Positions 41,172 to 52,380 are shown, numbered from the stretch's first letter. The stretch: 64,000 nt of DNA from Lysobacter arenosi (GCF_016613475.2 NZ_CP071517.1:2170001-2234000), one strand, 5' to 3'. Numbers and translations: made by a program. Notes: a model not told the origin generated them from the sequence alone.

Positions 41172-41771
41172 TTATCGGCATTGATAATCGACATTTGCGA
41201 CGCTGTCGCGGAACGGATCGGTAAGGTCATCCGTGTATTCGCCCATGATCAGCCGCTTCTTCGGCAGGAGATGCGTGCGATAGAAGCGCCCGAAGGATGC
41301 CATGCGCTCACCCTTCCCGGTCAGGTGGACGCAACCGTTGCTGATCTCGATGGTGCCTGACTGCAGCTGTTCGGTGAGCCGGATGTCGACCAGGCGATGC
41401 TCAACCACATACTCGTTGACGAAGACATCCTTCATCCGGTCTTCCCGGATGCCGCCGCCACGCTGCTGCAGCTTTTCCAGGATATAGAACGACAGCGATC
41501 GATCGATGACCGTGGGAATGCTGATGGCGAACGCGTAGCCCGCCAGCAGCCATACCGAGGCAAGCAGGACACGTTCGAGAGAACTGAAGTTCTTCAGGAA
41601 CCCCACCAGCCATAGAAGTGCGAAGGTGGCGCCCGCGGCCAGCACGGCATCGAGCACTGCGGCATACAGCACCACATCCACGCTGAAATACCGCACGTGC
41701 ACGTAGTGCAGGAGCAGCAGGACGAGCGAGAACACGATGCAGGACAGGATCGCGCGGAGATAGCGATTCAT
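41172..41771 (-). CDS. Small membrane protein of unknown function (module B)
   Basis: 199 residues from ATG 41771, which overlaps the gtrA-like stop (ATGA). Three N-terminal hydrophobic helices (about 8-28, 35-57, 68-88) are followed by a soluble domain of about 105 residues rich in charged residues (EDRMKDVFVNEYVVEHRLVDIRL, GTIEISNGCVHLTGKGERMASFGRFY). Not recognised. Its tight coupling to gtrA and gtrB suggests a part in the same lipid-linked sugar pathway, perhaps in sugar transfer or complex assembly; this is context only. Confidence 0.65.
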   Translation of the reverse strand: MNRYLRAILSCIVFSLVLLLLHYVHVRYFSVDVVLYAAVLDAVLAAGATFALLWLVGFLKNFSSLERVLLASVWLLAGYAFAISIPTVIDRSLSFYILEKLQQRGGGIREDRMKDVFVNEYVVEHRLVDIRLTEQLQSGTIEISNGCVHLTGKGERMASFGRFYRTHLLPKKRLIMGEYTDDLTDPFRDSVANVDYQCR

Positions 41772-42166
41772 CTGAAGACCAGGAATTTGTTGACCACGAA
41801 ACTGCAAGCGACCTGCATCCCCGTGGCGACCAGGAAACCCAACGTGTAGTTCAACCCGGCCCGATCCGTCCAGAGGTACAGGATCAGACCATGCAACAGG
41901 GCAATCAGCCCGTAGGACAGCAAGAACATCACCCCTTGGCGCGCAATGCCGCCGGAAGAGGCCCGGAAGACGAAATATCGGCTCCCCAGGAACGATACCG
42001 CGATGCCGAACATGGCGGCAATCGCGTTTGCCAATCCCGCCGAAGGCACCCCGAGCACTTCGATGTTATAGCGCAGTATCGAATAGTGCACCGCCGTCGC
42101 CACGAGGCCGTTGACGATGTAGCGCAGGACTTGTCCGCCGATCAAGGAGCTATTCTCGTTTTGCAC
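41768..42166 (-). CDS. GtrA-family membrane protein (module B)
   Basis: 132 residues, four helices, GTG start at 42166 overlapping the preceding gtrB-like gene by 17 bases. Family marks: LRYIVNGLVATAVHYSIL at the start, FLGSRYFVFRASSG in the middle and the terminal CSFVVNKFLVFR. Putative flippase component for an undecaprenyl-phosphate sugar, second copy in the island. Confidence 0.87.
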   Translation of the reverse strand: MQNENSSLIGGQVLRYIVNGLVATAVHYSILRYNIEVLGVPSAGLANAIAAMFGIAVSFLGSRYFVFRASSGGIARQGVMFLLSYGLIALLHGLILYLWTDRAGLNYTLGFLVATGMQVACSFVVNKFLVFR

Positions 42167-43103
42167 TCAGGATGTCCGCGACGAATTCCTTGTAGCTGCC
42201 TACGGAAACGATGCCGCCGCTGCGAACCGAACCGGAGAGCATCAGAGTGATCAAGGTGAGCGCCCCCGTCTGCAGGAACACCAGCAACAGGATGCCGGTG
42301 ACGAGCGAGAACCAGCCTGGCGTAGCGAATCCCAGAGCCTTCAGGACCAGGGCCAGGACACCGCCGAGCACCGAGAGCAGTGCGACCAGCGTGCAGACGA
42401 TGCCTACGCGAACCAGCACGTCTTCGGCGAAGACCATGAGCGCGCGGAAACCATGCAGGGCCAGGCCTACGAAGTTCATCTTGCTGCGACCCGCGTAACG
42501 GGGGCCGCGATCCAGGGCACAGGTGGCCACCCGGAGCTTCGAGTTCAAGACGCAAGCAGCCACATGGGTCCACAACTCCTGCATAGCCGCCAAACGGCGC
42601 ACAGCCGGCATCTTCAGGGCCATGAAGTTGCCGAAACTGATGCGCCTGCCGCTGAGGAATGAAAAGAGCCATTTGTAGACGACATAGAAGGCGCGAAACC
42701 GAAGCGTTTCCACGCGACTCTTCCGCGTAGCCACCACCACGTCCGTACCCTCCTGTTGGAGCCCGCCCAGCAACTCGCCGATCGACTCCGGAGTGTCCTC
42801 GCCATCAGAGTCCATGACGACAACTTGCTGCTGCCCATCGAATTTCTCGGCAACGTAACTCAGGCCGATTGCGATGGCCCGCTGGTGCCCGACGTTGCGA
42901 CGCAGACGAATAACGACACCTTCCAGGCCTGCTTTCGAGATGGCAGCCGGGTCGACTGGCTGCTTGACCGAACCGTCGTCCACGGCCACGACGAACGTGT
43001 CCAGCCCGCGCCTCGATGCGAGCTCATGGAACAGTCGACTCGACGCCTCCACGTCCTCGAACACTGGCATTACGACTACCAGGGTGGCACTGGAATGACT
43101 CAT
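42150..43103 (-). CDS. GtrB-like glycosyltransferase (module B)
   Basis: 317-residue GT2 enzyme with two C-terminal helices (about 235-300). VVAVDDGSV and [20 protein letters not shown] mark the nucleotide-binding half; the metal motif reads DSDGEDTPE in place of the common DADLQDPPE. ATGA-coupled to uxs upstream and overlapping gtrA downstream. Because it sits directly after uxs, xylose from UDP-xylose is the best-supported donor, by context. Confidence 0.85.
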   Translation of the reverse strand: MSHSSATLVVVMPVFEDVEASSRLFHELASRRGLDTFVVAVDDGSVKQPVDPAAISKAGLEGVVIRLRRNVGHQRAIAIGLSYVAEKFDGQQQVVVMDSDGEDTPESIGELLGGLQQEGTDVVVATRKSRVETLRFRAFYVVYKWLFSFLSGRRISFGNFMALKMPAVRRLAAMQELWTHVAACVLNSKLRVATCALDRGPRYAGRSKMNFVGLALHGFRALMVFAEDVLVRVGIVCTLVALLSVLGGVLALVLKALGFATPGWFSLVTGILLLVFLQTGALTLITLMLSGSVRSGGIVSVGSYKEFVADILSAKRE

Positions 43104-44050
43104 TGCGCGAGCCGCCAGCGGAAGTAGTTGATGGTCTCCTTGAGTCCATCCTCAAGCGCGACCTTGGGCTGCCAATCCAGCTCCTTGCTGGCCAGCGAGA
43201 TATCCGGCTGCCGCTGCTTCGGGTCATCCGACGGCAGCGGCTGGAACACCAGCTTGGAGCTCCCGCCCACCAGCCTGAGCACGGTCTCAGCCAACTGGAG
43301 CATGGTGAACTCCCCCGGATTACCGATATTGACGGGACCGGTCAGATCTTCGCGGCTCTCCATCAAGCGGATCATCCCTTCGATCAGATCATCGACATAA
43401 CAGAAGCTCCGCGTCTGGCTGCCATCGCCATAGATCGTGATGGGTTCCCCACGCAACGCCTGCACGATGAAATTGCTGACCACGCGACCATCGTTGGGAT
43501 GCATGCGCGGGCCGTACGTGTTGAAAATGCGCATCACCTTGATCTGGAGCTTGTGCTGGCGCCAGTAATCGAAGAACAGCGTTTCCGCGCAGCGCTTCCC
43601 TTCGTCGTAGCAGCTGCGGATTCCGATCGGATTGACGCGACCCCAGTAGCCTTCCACCTGCGGGTGAATCTCCGGGTCGCCGTAGACCTCGCTCGTGCTG
43701 GCCTGCAGGATGCGCGCGCGCACGCGCTTGGCCAGACCGAGCATGTTGATGGCGCCGTGGACGCTGGTCTTCGTGGTCTGCACCGGATCGAACTGGTAGT
43801 GCACGGGGGACGCCGGGCAGGCCAGGTTGTAGATCTTGTCGACTTCCACGTAGAGCGGGAACGTCACGTCGTGACGCATCAACTCGAAGCGCGGGTGGCC
43901 CAGCAGGCCCTGTACGTTCGCCCGGGTTCCGGTGAAAAAATTGTCGACGCACAGAACATCGTGCCCCGCGCCGACCAAACGGTCGCACAGATGGGACCCC
44001 AAGAAGCCCGCGCCTCCCGTTACCAGCACCCTACTGTCGATCACGGACAT
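43100..44050 (-). CDS. uxs: UDP-glucuronate decarboxylase (UDP-xylose synthase)
   Basis: 316-residue short-chain dehydrogenase-type enzyme from ATG 44050 ([22 protein letters not shown]); another ATG lies 4 codons upstream at 44062. YDEGKRCAE carries the catalytic Tyr and Lys. The stretches [43 protein letters not shown] and [19 protein letters not shown] are characteristic of UXS rather than of dTDP-glucose dehydratases. It would make UDP-xylose from the Ugd product. Confidence 0.88.
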   Translation of the reverse strand: MSVIDSRVLVTGGAGFLGSHLCDRLVGAGHDVLCVDNFFTGTRANVQGLLGHPRFELMRHDVTFPLYVEVDKIYNLACPASPVHYQFDPVQTTKTSVHGAINMLGLAKRVRARILQASTSEVYGDPEIHPQVEGYWGRVNPIGIRSCYDEGKRCAETLFFDYWRQHKLQIKVMRIFNTYGPRMHPNDGRVVSNFIVQALRGEPITIYGDGSQTRSFCYVDDLIEGMIRLMESREDLTGPVNIGNPGEFTMLQLAETVLRLVGGSSKLVFQPLPSDDPKQRQPDISLASKELDWQPKVALEDGLKETINYFRWRLAQ

Positions 44051-44149
44051 AACTTTCCCCAAAATTGATTTCCACGCCTCATGCGGCGGGATAGAAAATG
44101 CTTCGCAACCCTTTGCGCACTACTGCCGGAACACGGCGACCGCGAGGCC

Positions 44150-45081
44150 TCAGTTGGCCGAAAGCATCCACTCCAGCGTCTCGCGCAGGGGCGGACAGCT
44201 CCAATCGCCAACCAGGCGACGCAGAATGTCGTTCTCGCCACGCAGCATCCTGACTTCGCTCGCCCTTACGAACGCGGGGTTCACATCGACGCGGATCGAA
44301 TGGCCGGTCAGCGTTTCGCACAGTGAGATCACTTCGCGCAGGGAGTGGGCCGTTCCGGAGCAGACGTTCACCACCTGCCCGATGGCGTCCGGCGCCTGGA
44401 TGAGCCTGGCGTAAGCTCCTGCCACTGCCCTGACGTCGCTGAAGTCCCGCCATACGTCCAAGTTGCCCAACTCGACGCTCGGCGCGCGGCGACGGAAATG
44501 CGCCACGATCTTGGGGATCACGAACTGCTCTGACTGACCCACGCCGGTGTAGTTGAACGGGCGGGCCAGTACGATCGGCAGGCGGTCGCTCCACAGGCGC
44601 GCCGCGTACTCCATCGCCAGCTTGCTGACGGCGTAGTCGTTGGCAGGCGCAGCGGGCGTGGTCTCGGCGAGGGCGCCTTCCGACGCGTTGCCGTAGACGT
44701 TCGCGCTGCTGGCCAGCAGGACGCACTCGGGCACCTGGCCGGCCGAGGAAATCGCCTCGAGCAGGTTGCGCGTGCCGATCAGATTGACGTTGTAGAAGTC
44801 GTTGGCGCTGCCGTGGCCGACGAAGGCCACTGCCGCCAGGTGGATCACGACCTGAGGCCGGACCTCGGCGAGCACGCGCTTCAAGTCGTCGGCATCCAGG
44901 AGGTCCACATGCAGCATGTCGGACAGCGGCGCGTTCGCCGCATCCTGATGCTCCAGGCCCTCGGGCGCACGCCCTCCGAGTCCGACGACCTGATAGCCGC
45001 GGCTTGCGAGTTCGACTGCCATGTAGCGTCCGGTGAAGCCGCTGGCCCCCGTTAGCAGCACGCGCTTGCCGACACTGCTCA

Positions 45082-45082
<1 letters not shown>
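44150..45082 (-). CDS. rmd: GDP-4-keto-6-deoxy-D-mannose reductase
   Basis: 310 residues. The NAD(P) motif is LLTGASGFTGRYMAVEL and the catalytic YxxxK is YAVSKLAMEYAARL. The segment ARPFNYTGVGQSEQFVIPKIVAHF is typical of Rmd enzymes, which reduce GDP-4-keto-6-deoxymannose to GDP-D-rhamnose. The start overlaps the gmd stop by one base (TAATG), so the two steps are co-expressed. GDP-fucose synthesis is less likely because an epimerase-reductase (Fcl) is not seen. Confidence 0.88.
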
Positions 45083-46233
<1,151 letters not shown>

Positions 46234-48774
46234 TTATATTGCATCCGGCGCGCCGGTATGCCCCCCGTCCGCCGCCCCGCCGCGTGCCGGCACGCCTCCC
46301 AACAGGGCCTGCGCCAGCATACCCGCGCTCTGCTGCCAGGTCAGCCAATGCAACCCGTCGGTACTGGGGTGCGCCCCTTGCCGATACAGCTCCACCCAGG
46401 ACCTGACCGCCTGCTTGACGTCCTCGGGCTCCGTCCCGCTGAAATAGTAGGCATGGTCACCGGCGACCTCCTTGAAGACGGGGAGGTCCCGCGCCAGGAC
46501 CGGCATGTGCCGGTGCGCAGCCTCGATCAGGGGGAGACCGAACCCCTCTCCCTCGGAGGCCGCCAGCAGGCAACTGCAGGCGGCGTAGATCTCATCCAGA
46601 TAGTCGTCGCTGATGCCGGAGAGCCAGAACAGGCGGGAGTCGAGTTCTGGATGCTCACGAAGAGCGTCGCAGAGCTCATCGACCAGCCAACCCTGCTTGC
46701 CGACGATGACCAGAATCTGGTCGCCACCCTCCGCCCAAAGCTGCTCGAACGCCGCGAGCACCTGAGCGTGCCCCTTGCGTGGCTCCAACGTGCCCACCAT
46801 CAGGAAACTCTCGGCCGTGCGCAGACGCTCGAGCAACTGGGGTCCGTGGTCCGGAACGCCCTTGGTCGGCGCACTCTGGTGAATATCCGCCCCCAGATGG
46901 AACCAGGAGATCTCCGGGCGGCGCTCAACTCCCTGCTCGTCGAGCCACTGCACCACGTCGTCGGCAACCGCCTTGGAGATGCAAAGCAGCTTGTCCGAAG
47001 CGCCTGCCACCGTACGCAACCATCGCTCATGGTGCCGCCCACCTTGTCCCGGCCACCACTCGGGGTGGCGAACCGGCAGGATGTCGTAGACGACGAATGC
47101 CACGGTGACGCCTGCGTTGTGGAAGTACTGGAACCACTCCGGTGCGAACGGAACACAATCACCCACCAGATCCAGGCCCAGGAAAACGTCTCCTGCGTGG
47201 CATACGAGGGGCGTGTCGGTCAGCTCTCCAGCGGCACCATGGGCGGAAGCATACTCATTGGCGCAGACGTACCTGCGCGATGCGCGGTCGATCCGGACGA
47301 GCTGGACCTGATAATCGCCGGGGGGGTTCACCATCCACTCCGAGACGATCGCCCGGGTGACGCGCTGGATCCCCGTCTTGTAGTCATGGGCTGCCAGCTC
47401 AGTCACATCGACCATGATCTTGCGCTTGGCCGGCGCAACCGACCTGTCGATTGAATCGGCCAACGCGGCCACTTCTGCGACGTCTTCAAATTCGCTATGC
47501 GCCAGAGCGCACACCAGCGCATCCACTGCATCGGGGCGATCGGCCGGGCGCTCAGCCGCAGCGTGCGTACGCTCGCACGCATCCAGGAAGCGATCGGCGA
47601 CTGAGTCCCATGAGTAGTCCCTGGCGCGATCGATCGAATACCTCCGAAGCTTGTCGAGGTCGTCGTCACTATCGAGGAAATGCGCCATCCGCTCCCGAAT
47701 CGAAGCGACGTCGAAGGGGTCGAACAGCGCAGCCCGCTCGTGCACGATCTCCTTGACGCTTGAGGCGTCGGCCGCCAGCACGGCGGCACCGCAGGACATG
47801 GCCTCAAGGACCGGCAGGCCGAACCCTTCATGCCATGACGGGAAAATGAAGAAACGGCAGAGGTTGTAGAGCGCAACCAGATGATGGTCTGACACGTAAC
47901 CAGTGAAAATAAGCTCTTCCGGCGCGAGGCCTGCCGCCGCCGCGCGCGACTGGAGTTCCAGGATGTGCGGGTGATGCATCCGGCCTGCCAGTACGAGCTG
48001 ACACTTTCCGCGCTGCCGAGGCTCCAGCTGGCCGTACGCGTCGACAAGGCGCTGCAGGTTCTTGCGCTCATCGGAACCACCGGTGTAGAGGATGAAATCG
48101 GTCCCCAGACCGTACTTCTCCTTCACCAGGCGCAGGGACGGCGCATTCTTCGGTAACTGGACGAAGTTCGAATCGCACGCGGCCGAGATGTTGAACACGC
48201 GAGCAGGATCGAAACCCAGCGCATTGGTCGCCTCGCCGGCCGAACTATCGGAGATCGCCAGCAACGCGTCCGCTCGCTTGAGGTGCTCGAGCTTTCCTTC
48301 GTAGTACGCCTTGTACTGAGGATCCGGGTTGAGGTACACCTCTGGATTCAGCAACGGAATCATGTCGTACAGAGTGACAATCGTCGGCACGTGGACCAAT
48401 CGATTGACGCTTGTCACCGAGCTGTCCACATACCCTTCGAACAGACTGGAGACATGGATCAGATCAGGAGCCAAGGCAAGCATGCCGGCTTCCTTGATCA
48501 GTTCGGCATGGTTGATCCTGCGTGCATTCTCGCGATCCATCCCACGCACCGGCAACGGCACCTGCCAGACATGGATGTTCCCGGAAGGAACAAGTCCGCC
48601 AAGGGCCTGACGGACCGAAGCCAGCGTATCCTCGAATGCGCCATTGAGAGAAACGTGAATGTCGTGACCTCGATTTCGCCGGGCCACCGCTTGCGCCAAC
48701 GAAAGCGTATAGCGTCCGATTCCGCGATAACGGCTCTCAGACTGCGCCCCCTGCAGGTCCATGACGATACGCAT
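46234..48774 (-). CDS. Tandem two-domain GT4 glycosyltransferase
   Basis: 846 residues made of two GT-B glycosyltransferases in one chain. Domain 1 (about 1-400) starts MRIVMDLQGAQSESRYRGIGRY and has the GT4 donor motif HEGFGLPVLEAMSCG. Domain 2 (about 455-830) starts IMVDVTELAAHDYKTGIQRV and has EGEGFGLPLIEAAHRHMPVL. Such double enzymes commonly build a two-linkage repeat, which fits a polyrhamnan backbone. Domain 2 is paralogous to the single-domain enzyme at 52381. Its ATG overlaps the methyltransferase stop (TAATG). Confidence 0.88.
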   Translation of the reverse strand: MRIVMDLQGAQSESRYRGIGRYTLSLAQAVARRNRGHDIHVSLNGAFEDTLASVRQALGGLVPSGNIHVWQVPLPVRGMDRENARRINHAELIKEAGMLALAPDLIHVSSLFEGYVDSSVTSVNRLVHVPTIVTLYDMIPLLNPEVYLNPDPQYKAYYEGKLEHLKRADALLAISDSSAGEATNALGFDPARVFNISAACDSNFVQLPKNAPSLRLVKEKYGLGTDFILYTGGSDERKNLQRLVDAYGQLEPRQRGKCQLVLAGRMHHPHILELQSRAAAAGLAPEELIFTGYVSDHHLVALYNLCRFFIFPSWHEGFGLPVLEAMSCGAAVLAADASSVKEIVHERAALFDPFDVASIRERMAHFLDSDDDLDKLRRYSIDRARDYSWDSVADRFLDACERTHAAAERPADRPDAVDALVCALAHSEFEDVAEVAALADSIDRSVAPAKRKIMVDVTELAAHDYKTGIQRVTRAIVSEWMVNPPGDYQVQLVRIDRASRRYVCANEYASAHGAAGELTDTPLVCHAGDVFLGLDLVGDCVPFAPEWFQYFHNAGVTVAFVVYDILPVRHPEWWPGQGGRHHERWLRTVAGASDKLLCISKAVADDVVQWLDEQGVERRPEISWFHLGADIHQSAPTKGVPDHGPQLLERLRTAESFLMVGTLEPRKGHAQVLAAFEQLWAEGGDQILVIVGKQGWLVDELCDALREHPELDSRLFWLSGISDDYLDEIYAACSCLLAASEGEGFGLPLIEAAHRHMPVLARDLPVFKEVAGDHAYYFSGTEPEDVKQAVRSWVELYRQGAHPSTDGLHWLTWQQSAGMLAQALLGGVPARGGAADGGHTGAPDAI

Positions 48775-50216
48775 TACTGTCCCCTAGATTCCTGTTCCGC
48801 GACCAGGCGCGCAAACAACAAACGCGCTCTCGTCGACAAGTGCTTTGATGCGTCGGCTTCATTCATCCCGCCGAAATGCCCCACCTGGCTCGATGACCGT
48901 GGAGCTTCGACAACTGCCAGCTCTTTGAGATTCACCATGCCCCGGTACTGCGCCATGCGCCTGAGGCGCGCGTGCAGTGGTGGCACTCGCTTGACGGCCG
49001 CATTGACGAGCGGCCCAAGGCGGGGGTGACGCAAGACCGGTCGCATACTCGCCGCGACTGAATCGCTCAGCAGCTGCCTTGGAGAATGCCGCAGGCGCCT
49101 GAGCAGCCCGGTCCCTTTCCGTAACGGCGCCGTGATTCGCCACGAACGACTGTTCTCCATGGCAAGAACGGTTGTGCGATGCACATGAGCCTCATGCCGG
49201 AAATGATTCAACTCGGCGCGGCAAGCCTCCGTGACGGACTGTGCCTGGGCGTACTCGACCTTCAGCAGCTCCACCATCTGGTGTTCGGCCTGCAGTACCG
49301 CAATGCGCTCCTCGAGCTCAGCCCTGAGTGCCGAGACCATCGCCTGTTGGGCGCTCAGCTCGCCGACCCGCTCGTTCAGCTCACGATTCAGCGCTTCCAC
49401 ATTGACCTTTTGGGTCTTCAGGTCCGCGAGCCGTTCATCCGATTCAAGCTGGAGCGCGTGGACTACCTGCTGATGTTCGCTCTGGAGGTTGTTGATCTGC
49501 GCCGTCGACTGAACCCGGGCTGCAAGACAGAACGACGACTCCGGGCCGAACACGAACCCATCAAAGACGTTGGGAGCACACTCGAAGGAGGACAGGAGTT
49601 CAGGGTGGGCGTCACTGACGTAGAAGCGGTTCAAACCATCGAAGTAGGCGAACGTATACCCCTTCGCAAGCACGTCGGCGTCCCATTGATCGTGGGTTGG
49701 CTCCGTGCTCAGGGGACGCGTGCTTTCAATCACCACCACCCACGGCCGAACCTGGCTGGTCCAGCTATGGATCACCTTCGCCTCGGCACCCTCGACGTCG
49801 ATCTTCAACCAATGCACTTCGCGACCAGCGACGCGGTCGAATACTTCGTCCAGCGTGATCGACGACACCTGGACTTCATTCACCGAAAAACCGGCGGTCC
49901 GATGCTCCTCGGCGATGGCCGCATCCGTCGTGCTCAAGCCAGTCTCGGTAATGTCGAAGAACTGGAGGATTCCGGGGTTATCGCTGACCGCCACCTGGAT
50001 AACGAGCTCGTCGGGTCGGCGAGCGCGCAGCTTGGCTGCGTAAGCATCGACCGGCTCGACGTTGACGCCACGCCACCCATGCTCATAAAACATCCGACTC
50101 ACCGAATCGAAATCGGGGTCCTGTGCTCCCACGTCGATATAGCAGCCCTGGTCGACATGCCGCAAAGCACGCCAGAGCATGACATCCTCGAAATTCTGTG
50201 CGTAAGAGATCAACAT
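48774..50216 (-). CDS. FkbM-family methyltransferase with central coiled coil
   Basis: 480 residues from ATG 50216 (MLISYAQNFEDVMLWRAL). The N-terminal FkbM domain (about 1-230) has GCYIDVGAQDPDFDSVSRMFYEHGWRGVNVEP for SAM binding and HWLKIDVEGAEAKVI. A coiled coil of about 110 residues follows (EALNRELNERVGELSAQQ and onward). A basic tail contains NSRSWRITAPLRKG. It may methylate the O-antigen end sugar and stop chain growth, with the coiled coil as molecular ruler as in WbdD. That role is inference from its place right after wzt. Confidence 0.83.
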   Translation of the reverse strand: MLISYAQNFEDVMLWRALRHVDQGCYIDVGAQDPDFDSVSRMFYEHGWRGVNVEPVDAYAAKLRARRPDELVIQVAVSDNPGILQFFDITETGLSTTDAAIAEEHRTAGFSVNEVQVSSITLDEVFDRVAGREVHWLKIDVEGAEAKVIHSWTSQVRPWVVVIESTRPLSTEPTHDQWDADVLAKGYTFAYFDGLNRFYVSDAHPELLSSFECAPNVFDGFVFGPESSFCLAARVQSTAQINNLQSEHQQVVHALQLESDERLADLKTQKVNVEALNRELNERVGELSAQQAMVSALRAELEERIAVLQAEHQMVELLKVEYAQAQSVTEACRAELNHFRHEAHVHRTTVLAMENSRSWRITAPLRKGTGLLRRLRHSPRQLLSDSVAASMRPVLRHPRLGPLVNAAVKRVPPLHARLRRMAQYRGMVNLKELAVVEAPRSSSQVGHFGGMNEADASKHLSTRARLLFARLVAEQESRGQ

Positions 50217-50223
50217 CTGTGAC

Positions 50224-51501
50224 TCATTCCGTCGGCTTTTCGCCGGATGTGGAAGTGAAGGGCGGAGCCTCGTCACGCACTACGGCGAACGACGCATCCA
50301 ACCAGTTGGAGCCGATGAATACAGGCTGCCCGGCATTCATGACCTCGAATACGATCAGGTTGTCGACCCACTCGAAGTTGTCGTTCAGATGGGTATCGCT
50401 GCTCACCAGTGCGGGCGAAACCGAGTAGGAACCCGGCCCCAGACGGCAGGTGAAGTCCAGCGTGTAGGTGACAACCTCTCCGGCCCGTACATCCTCCTGG
50501 ATCTGGTCCGTGTGCCAGGTGTTGCTGCCCCAGATGACGTGACCTTGTTTGTCACGAAGCATGAACCCGAGCACGAGTTGCGGCAGATCGACGCAGACTT
50601 CGGCTTCGAGCACGAGGCGGAGTTTCTGCCCGACCATGGCGAGGGAAACGTTCTGGCCACTCGCGGCATCGACGAGCTTGATGCTGCGCACCCTGGCCTT
50701 GCCATTGCCGCTGCGGGTCATGACCCAGCCATCCTTGTCACGCCGCTGCTCGACCGATAGTTTCTCGTTCTCTTTTCGCGCGATGAGCGCGTTGTAGTAG
50801 TCGATGACTTCGTCAGGAGTGCCGTCCTTGAGGACTTCACCCTTGTCCAGCAGGATCACCCGATCACACAGGGTTTTCACGTCACCCAGGCTGTGCGAAA
50901 CGAGCATGATCGACACGCCCTGGTCGCGGAACTTCCGCATCCGGTCGAAGCTCTTGTGCTGGAAGTAGCTGTCGCCGACGGACAGCGCCTCGTCAACGAT
51001 CAACAGATCCGGCGTGAAGGCGGTTGCCACGGCGAACGCGACGCGGACTTGCATGCCGCTCGAATAGGTTCTGACCGGCTCATCAAAGTACTCGCCCACC
51101 TCGGCGAAGTCCTCGATGGACTGCATTGCCGCCTCGATCTGACTCTGGGTGTAGCCCATGAGCCCGGCGGAATGGAATGCGTTCTGGCGACCAGTCAGTT
51201 CCGGATTGAAGCCCATTCCCAGCTCCAGGATCGCGGCCACGCGGCCTGTCCTGGTCACTCGCCCCTCCGTAGGCTGCGCTGTGCCTGTGATCAGCTTCAG
51301 CAACGTGCTCTTTCCGGCGCCATTCTGCCCGATGACGCCAATGGCTTCGCCCGGCGCAATCGAAAAGGAAACGTCGCGCAGCACCCAGTGCTCCTCGCGC
51401 GGTTGCGCCGGCAATCCAAACCAGTTGGCTGCCCGCAACCACTCGCTGCTCCAGACGCGATAGGCCTTGCCAACACCTTCGACTCTCAGCTCACCACTCA
51501 C
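50224..51501 (-). CDS. wzt: O-antigen ABC exporter ATPase with glycan-binding domain (Wzt)
   Basis: 425 residues. The ATPase half has Walker A GQNGAGKST at 58-66, signature TYSSGMQVRVAFA, Walker B DLLIVDEAL and switch His in LVSHSLGD. A linker of about 35 residues leads to a C-terminal beta-sandwich (about 275-415, with RVRSIKLVDAASGQNV and FECTR-like FTCRLGPGSYSVSPAL). In characterised Wzt proteins this domain recognises the capped end of the polymer, so the exporter here is probably substrate-selective. ATGA-coupled to wzm. Confidence 0.93.
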   Translation of the reverse strand: MSGELRVEGVGKAYRVWSSEWLRAANWFGLPAQPREEHWVLRDVSFSIAPGEAIGVIGQNGAGKSTLLKLITGTAQPTEGRVTRTGRVAAILELGMGFNPELTGRQNAFHSAGLMGYTQSQIEAAMQSIEDFAEVGEYFDEPVRTYSSGMQVRVAFAVATAFTPDLLIVDEALSVGDSYFQHKSFDRMRKFRDQGVSIMLVSHSLGDVKTLCDRVILLDKGEVLKDGTPDEVIDYYNALIARKENEKLSVEQRRDKDGWVMTRSGNGKARVRSIKLVDAASGQNVSLAMVGQKLRLVLEAEVCVDLPQLVLGFMLRDKQGHVIWGSNTWHTDQIQEDVRAGEVVTYTLDFTCRLGPGSYSVSPALVSSDTHLNDNFEWVDNLIVFEVMNAGQPVFIGSNWLDASFAVVRDEAPPFTSTSGEKPTE

Positions 51502-52292
51502 AGGGCATCCACCATTTCAGGGCTGGCGCGACGAAACACCACCAGCGAAGCCACAACCAGGACGCCCGTACCCAGGGCAAGCCAAAGCAACTCACCCCAT
51601 ACCGGCGGCTTGTTGTAAAGCAGCACGTTCTGGTAGCTGGTAATCAACGGATAGAGCGGGTTGTACTTGAACCACTGGGTTGCCCGCTCCGGAAGAATAT
51701 TGATGTTGTAGACGATGGGAGTCAGCCAGAACCAAGCCTGCATGATCACGGGGACAACCTGGCCGATATCGCGCATGAACACATTGAAGACGCCAAGCAA
51801 CATGCCGATCGACATTGCCAGGCCCAGGGTCAACAGCATCAGGGCCGGCAACCAGATTACCTGGCCCTCCGGAAAGTGACCCATCGCGGCGAACACGATG
51901 AATATGGCCAGGAGCAGCAGGACACTGTTGACGAGCACGACGCCGCCAGCAATCAGCGGAAGGCAGATGCGCGGAAAGGCCATCTTCTTCATGAGGCCGC
52001 CGTTGTCGATGAACAGCGTCAGCGATCGGGTGATGGCATCGGAGAACAATGCCCAACCCAGGGTTCCTGACATCAGATACAAAGCGTAGGCGTACTTGTT
52101 GTCGATACCAGGCAGCTTCGCGGACAGAACTTCCGAGAGGATGGTGGCGAAGATCAGAACCTGCGCAAGCGGATGAATGATCATCCACAGGCCACCCAGC
52201 TTGCTCCGGATGAATCGGAGCCGCAGTTCATTCTTGATCGAGGAAATGACGAAATAGCGATATCGCCAAACAGCCAACAATAGATCTTTCAT
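51498..52292 (-). CDS. wzm: O-antigen ABC exporter permease (Wzm)
   Basis: 264 residues from ATG 52292 (MKDLLLAVWRYRYFVISSIKNELRLRFI). Six transmembrane helices with the ABC-2 type layout; the sequence RSKLGGLWMIIHPLAQVLIF is a Wzm/KpsM signature and NPLYPLITSYQNVLLYN lies before the last helices. It forms the membrane channel that exports the finished lipid-linked O-antigen. No wzx/wzy genes are present, which supports ABC-dependent export. Confidence 0.92.
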   Translation of the reverse strand: MKDLLLAVWRYRYFVISSIKNELRLRFIRSKLGGLWMIIHPLAQVLIFATILSEVLSAKLPGIDNKYAYALYLMSGTLGWALFSDAITRSLTLFIDNGGLMKKMAFPRICLPLIAGGVVLVNSVLLLLAIFIVFAAMGHFPEGQVIWLPALMLLTLGLAMSIGMLLGVFNVFMRDIGQVVPVIMQAWFWLTPIVYNINILPERATQWFKYNPLYPLITSYQNVLLYNKPPVWGELLWLALGTGVLVVASLVVFRRASPEMVDAL

Positions 52293-52380
52293 TGATATGT
52301 CCTTGGCGCAACCAACGAATGCACCGGTGCGCGTCCATGATACGAAGCAGGCTGCAGCGGCCACGCGGATTGAGTACGCA

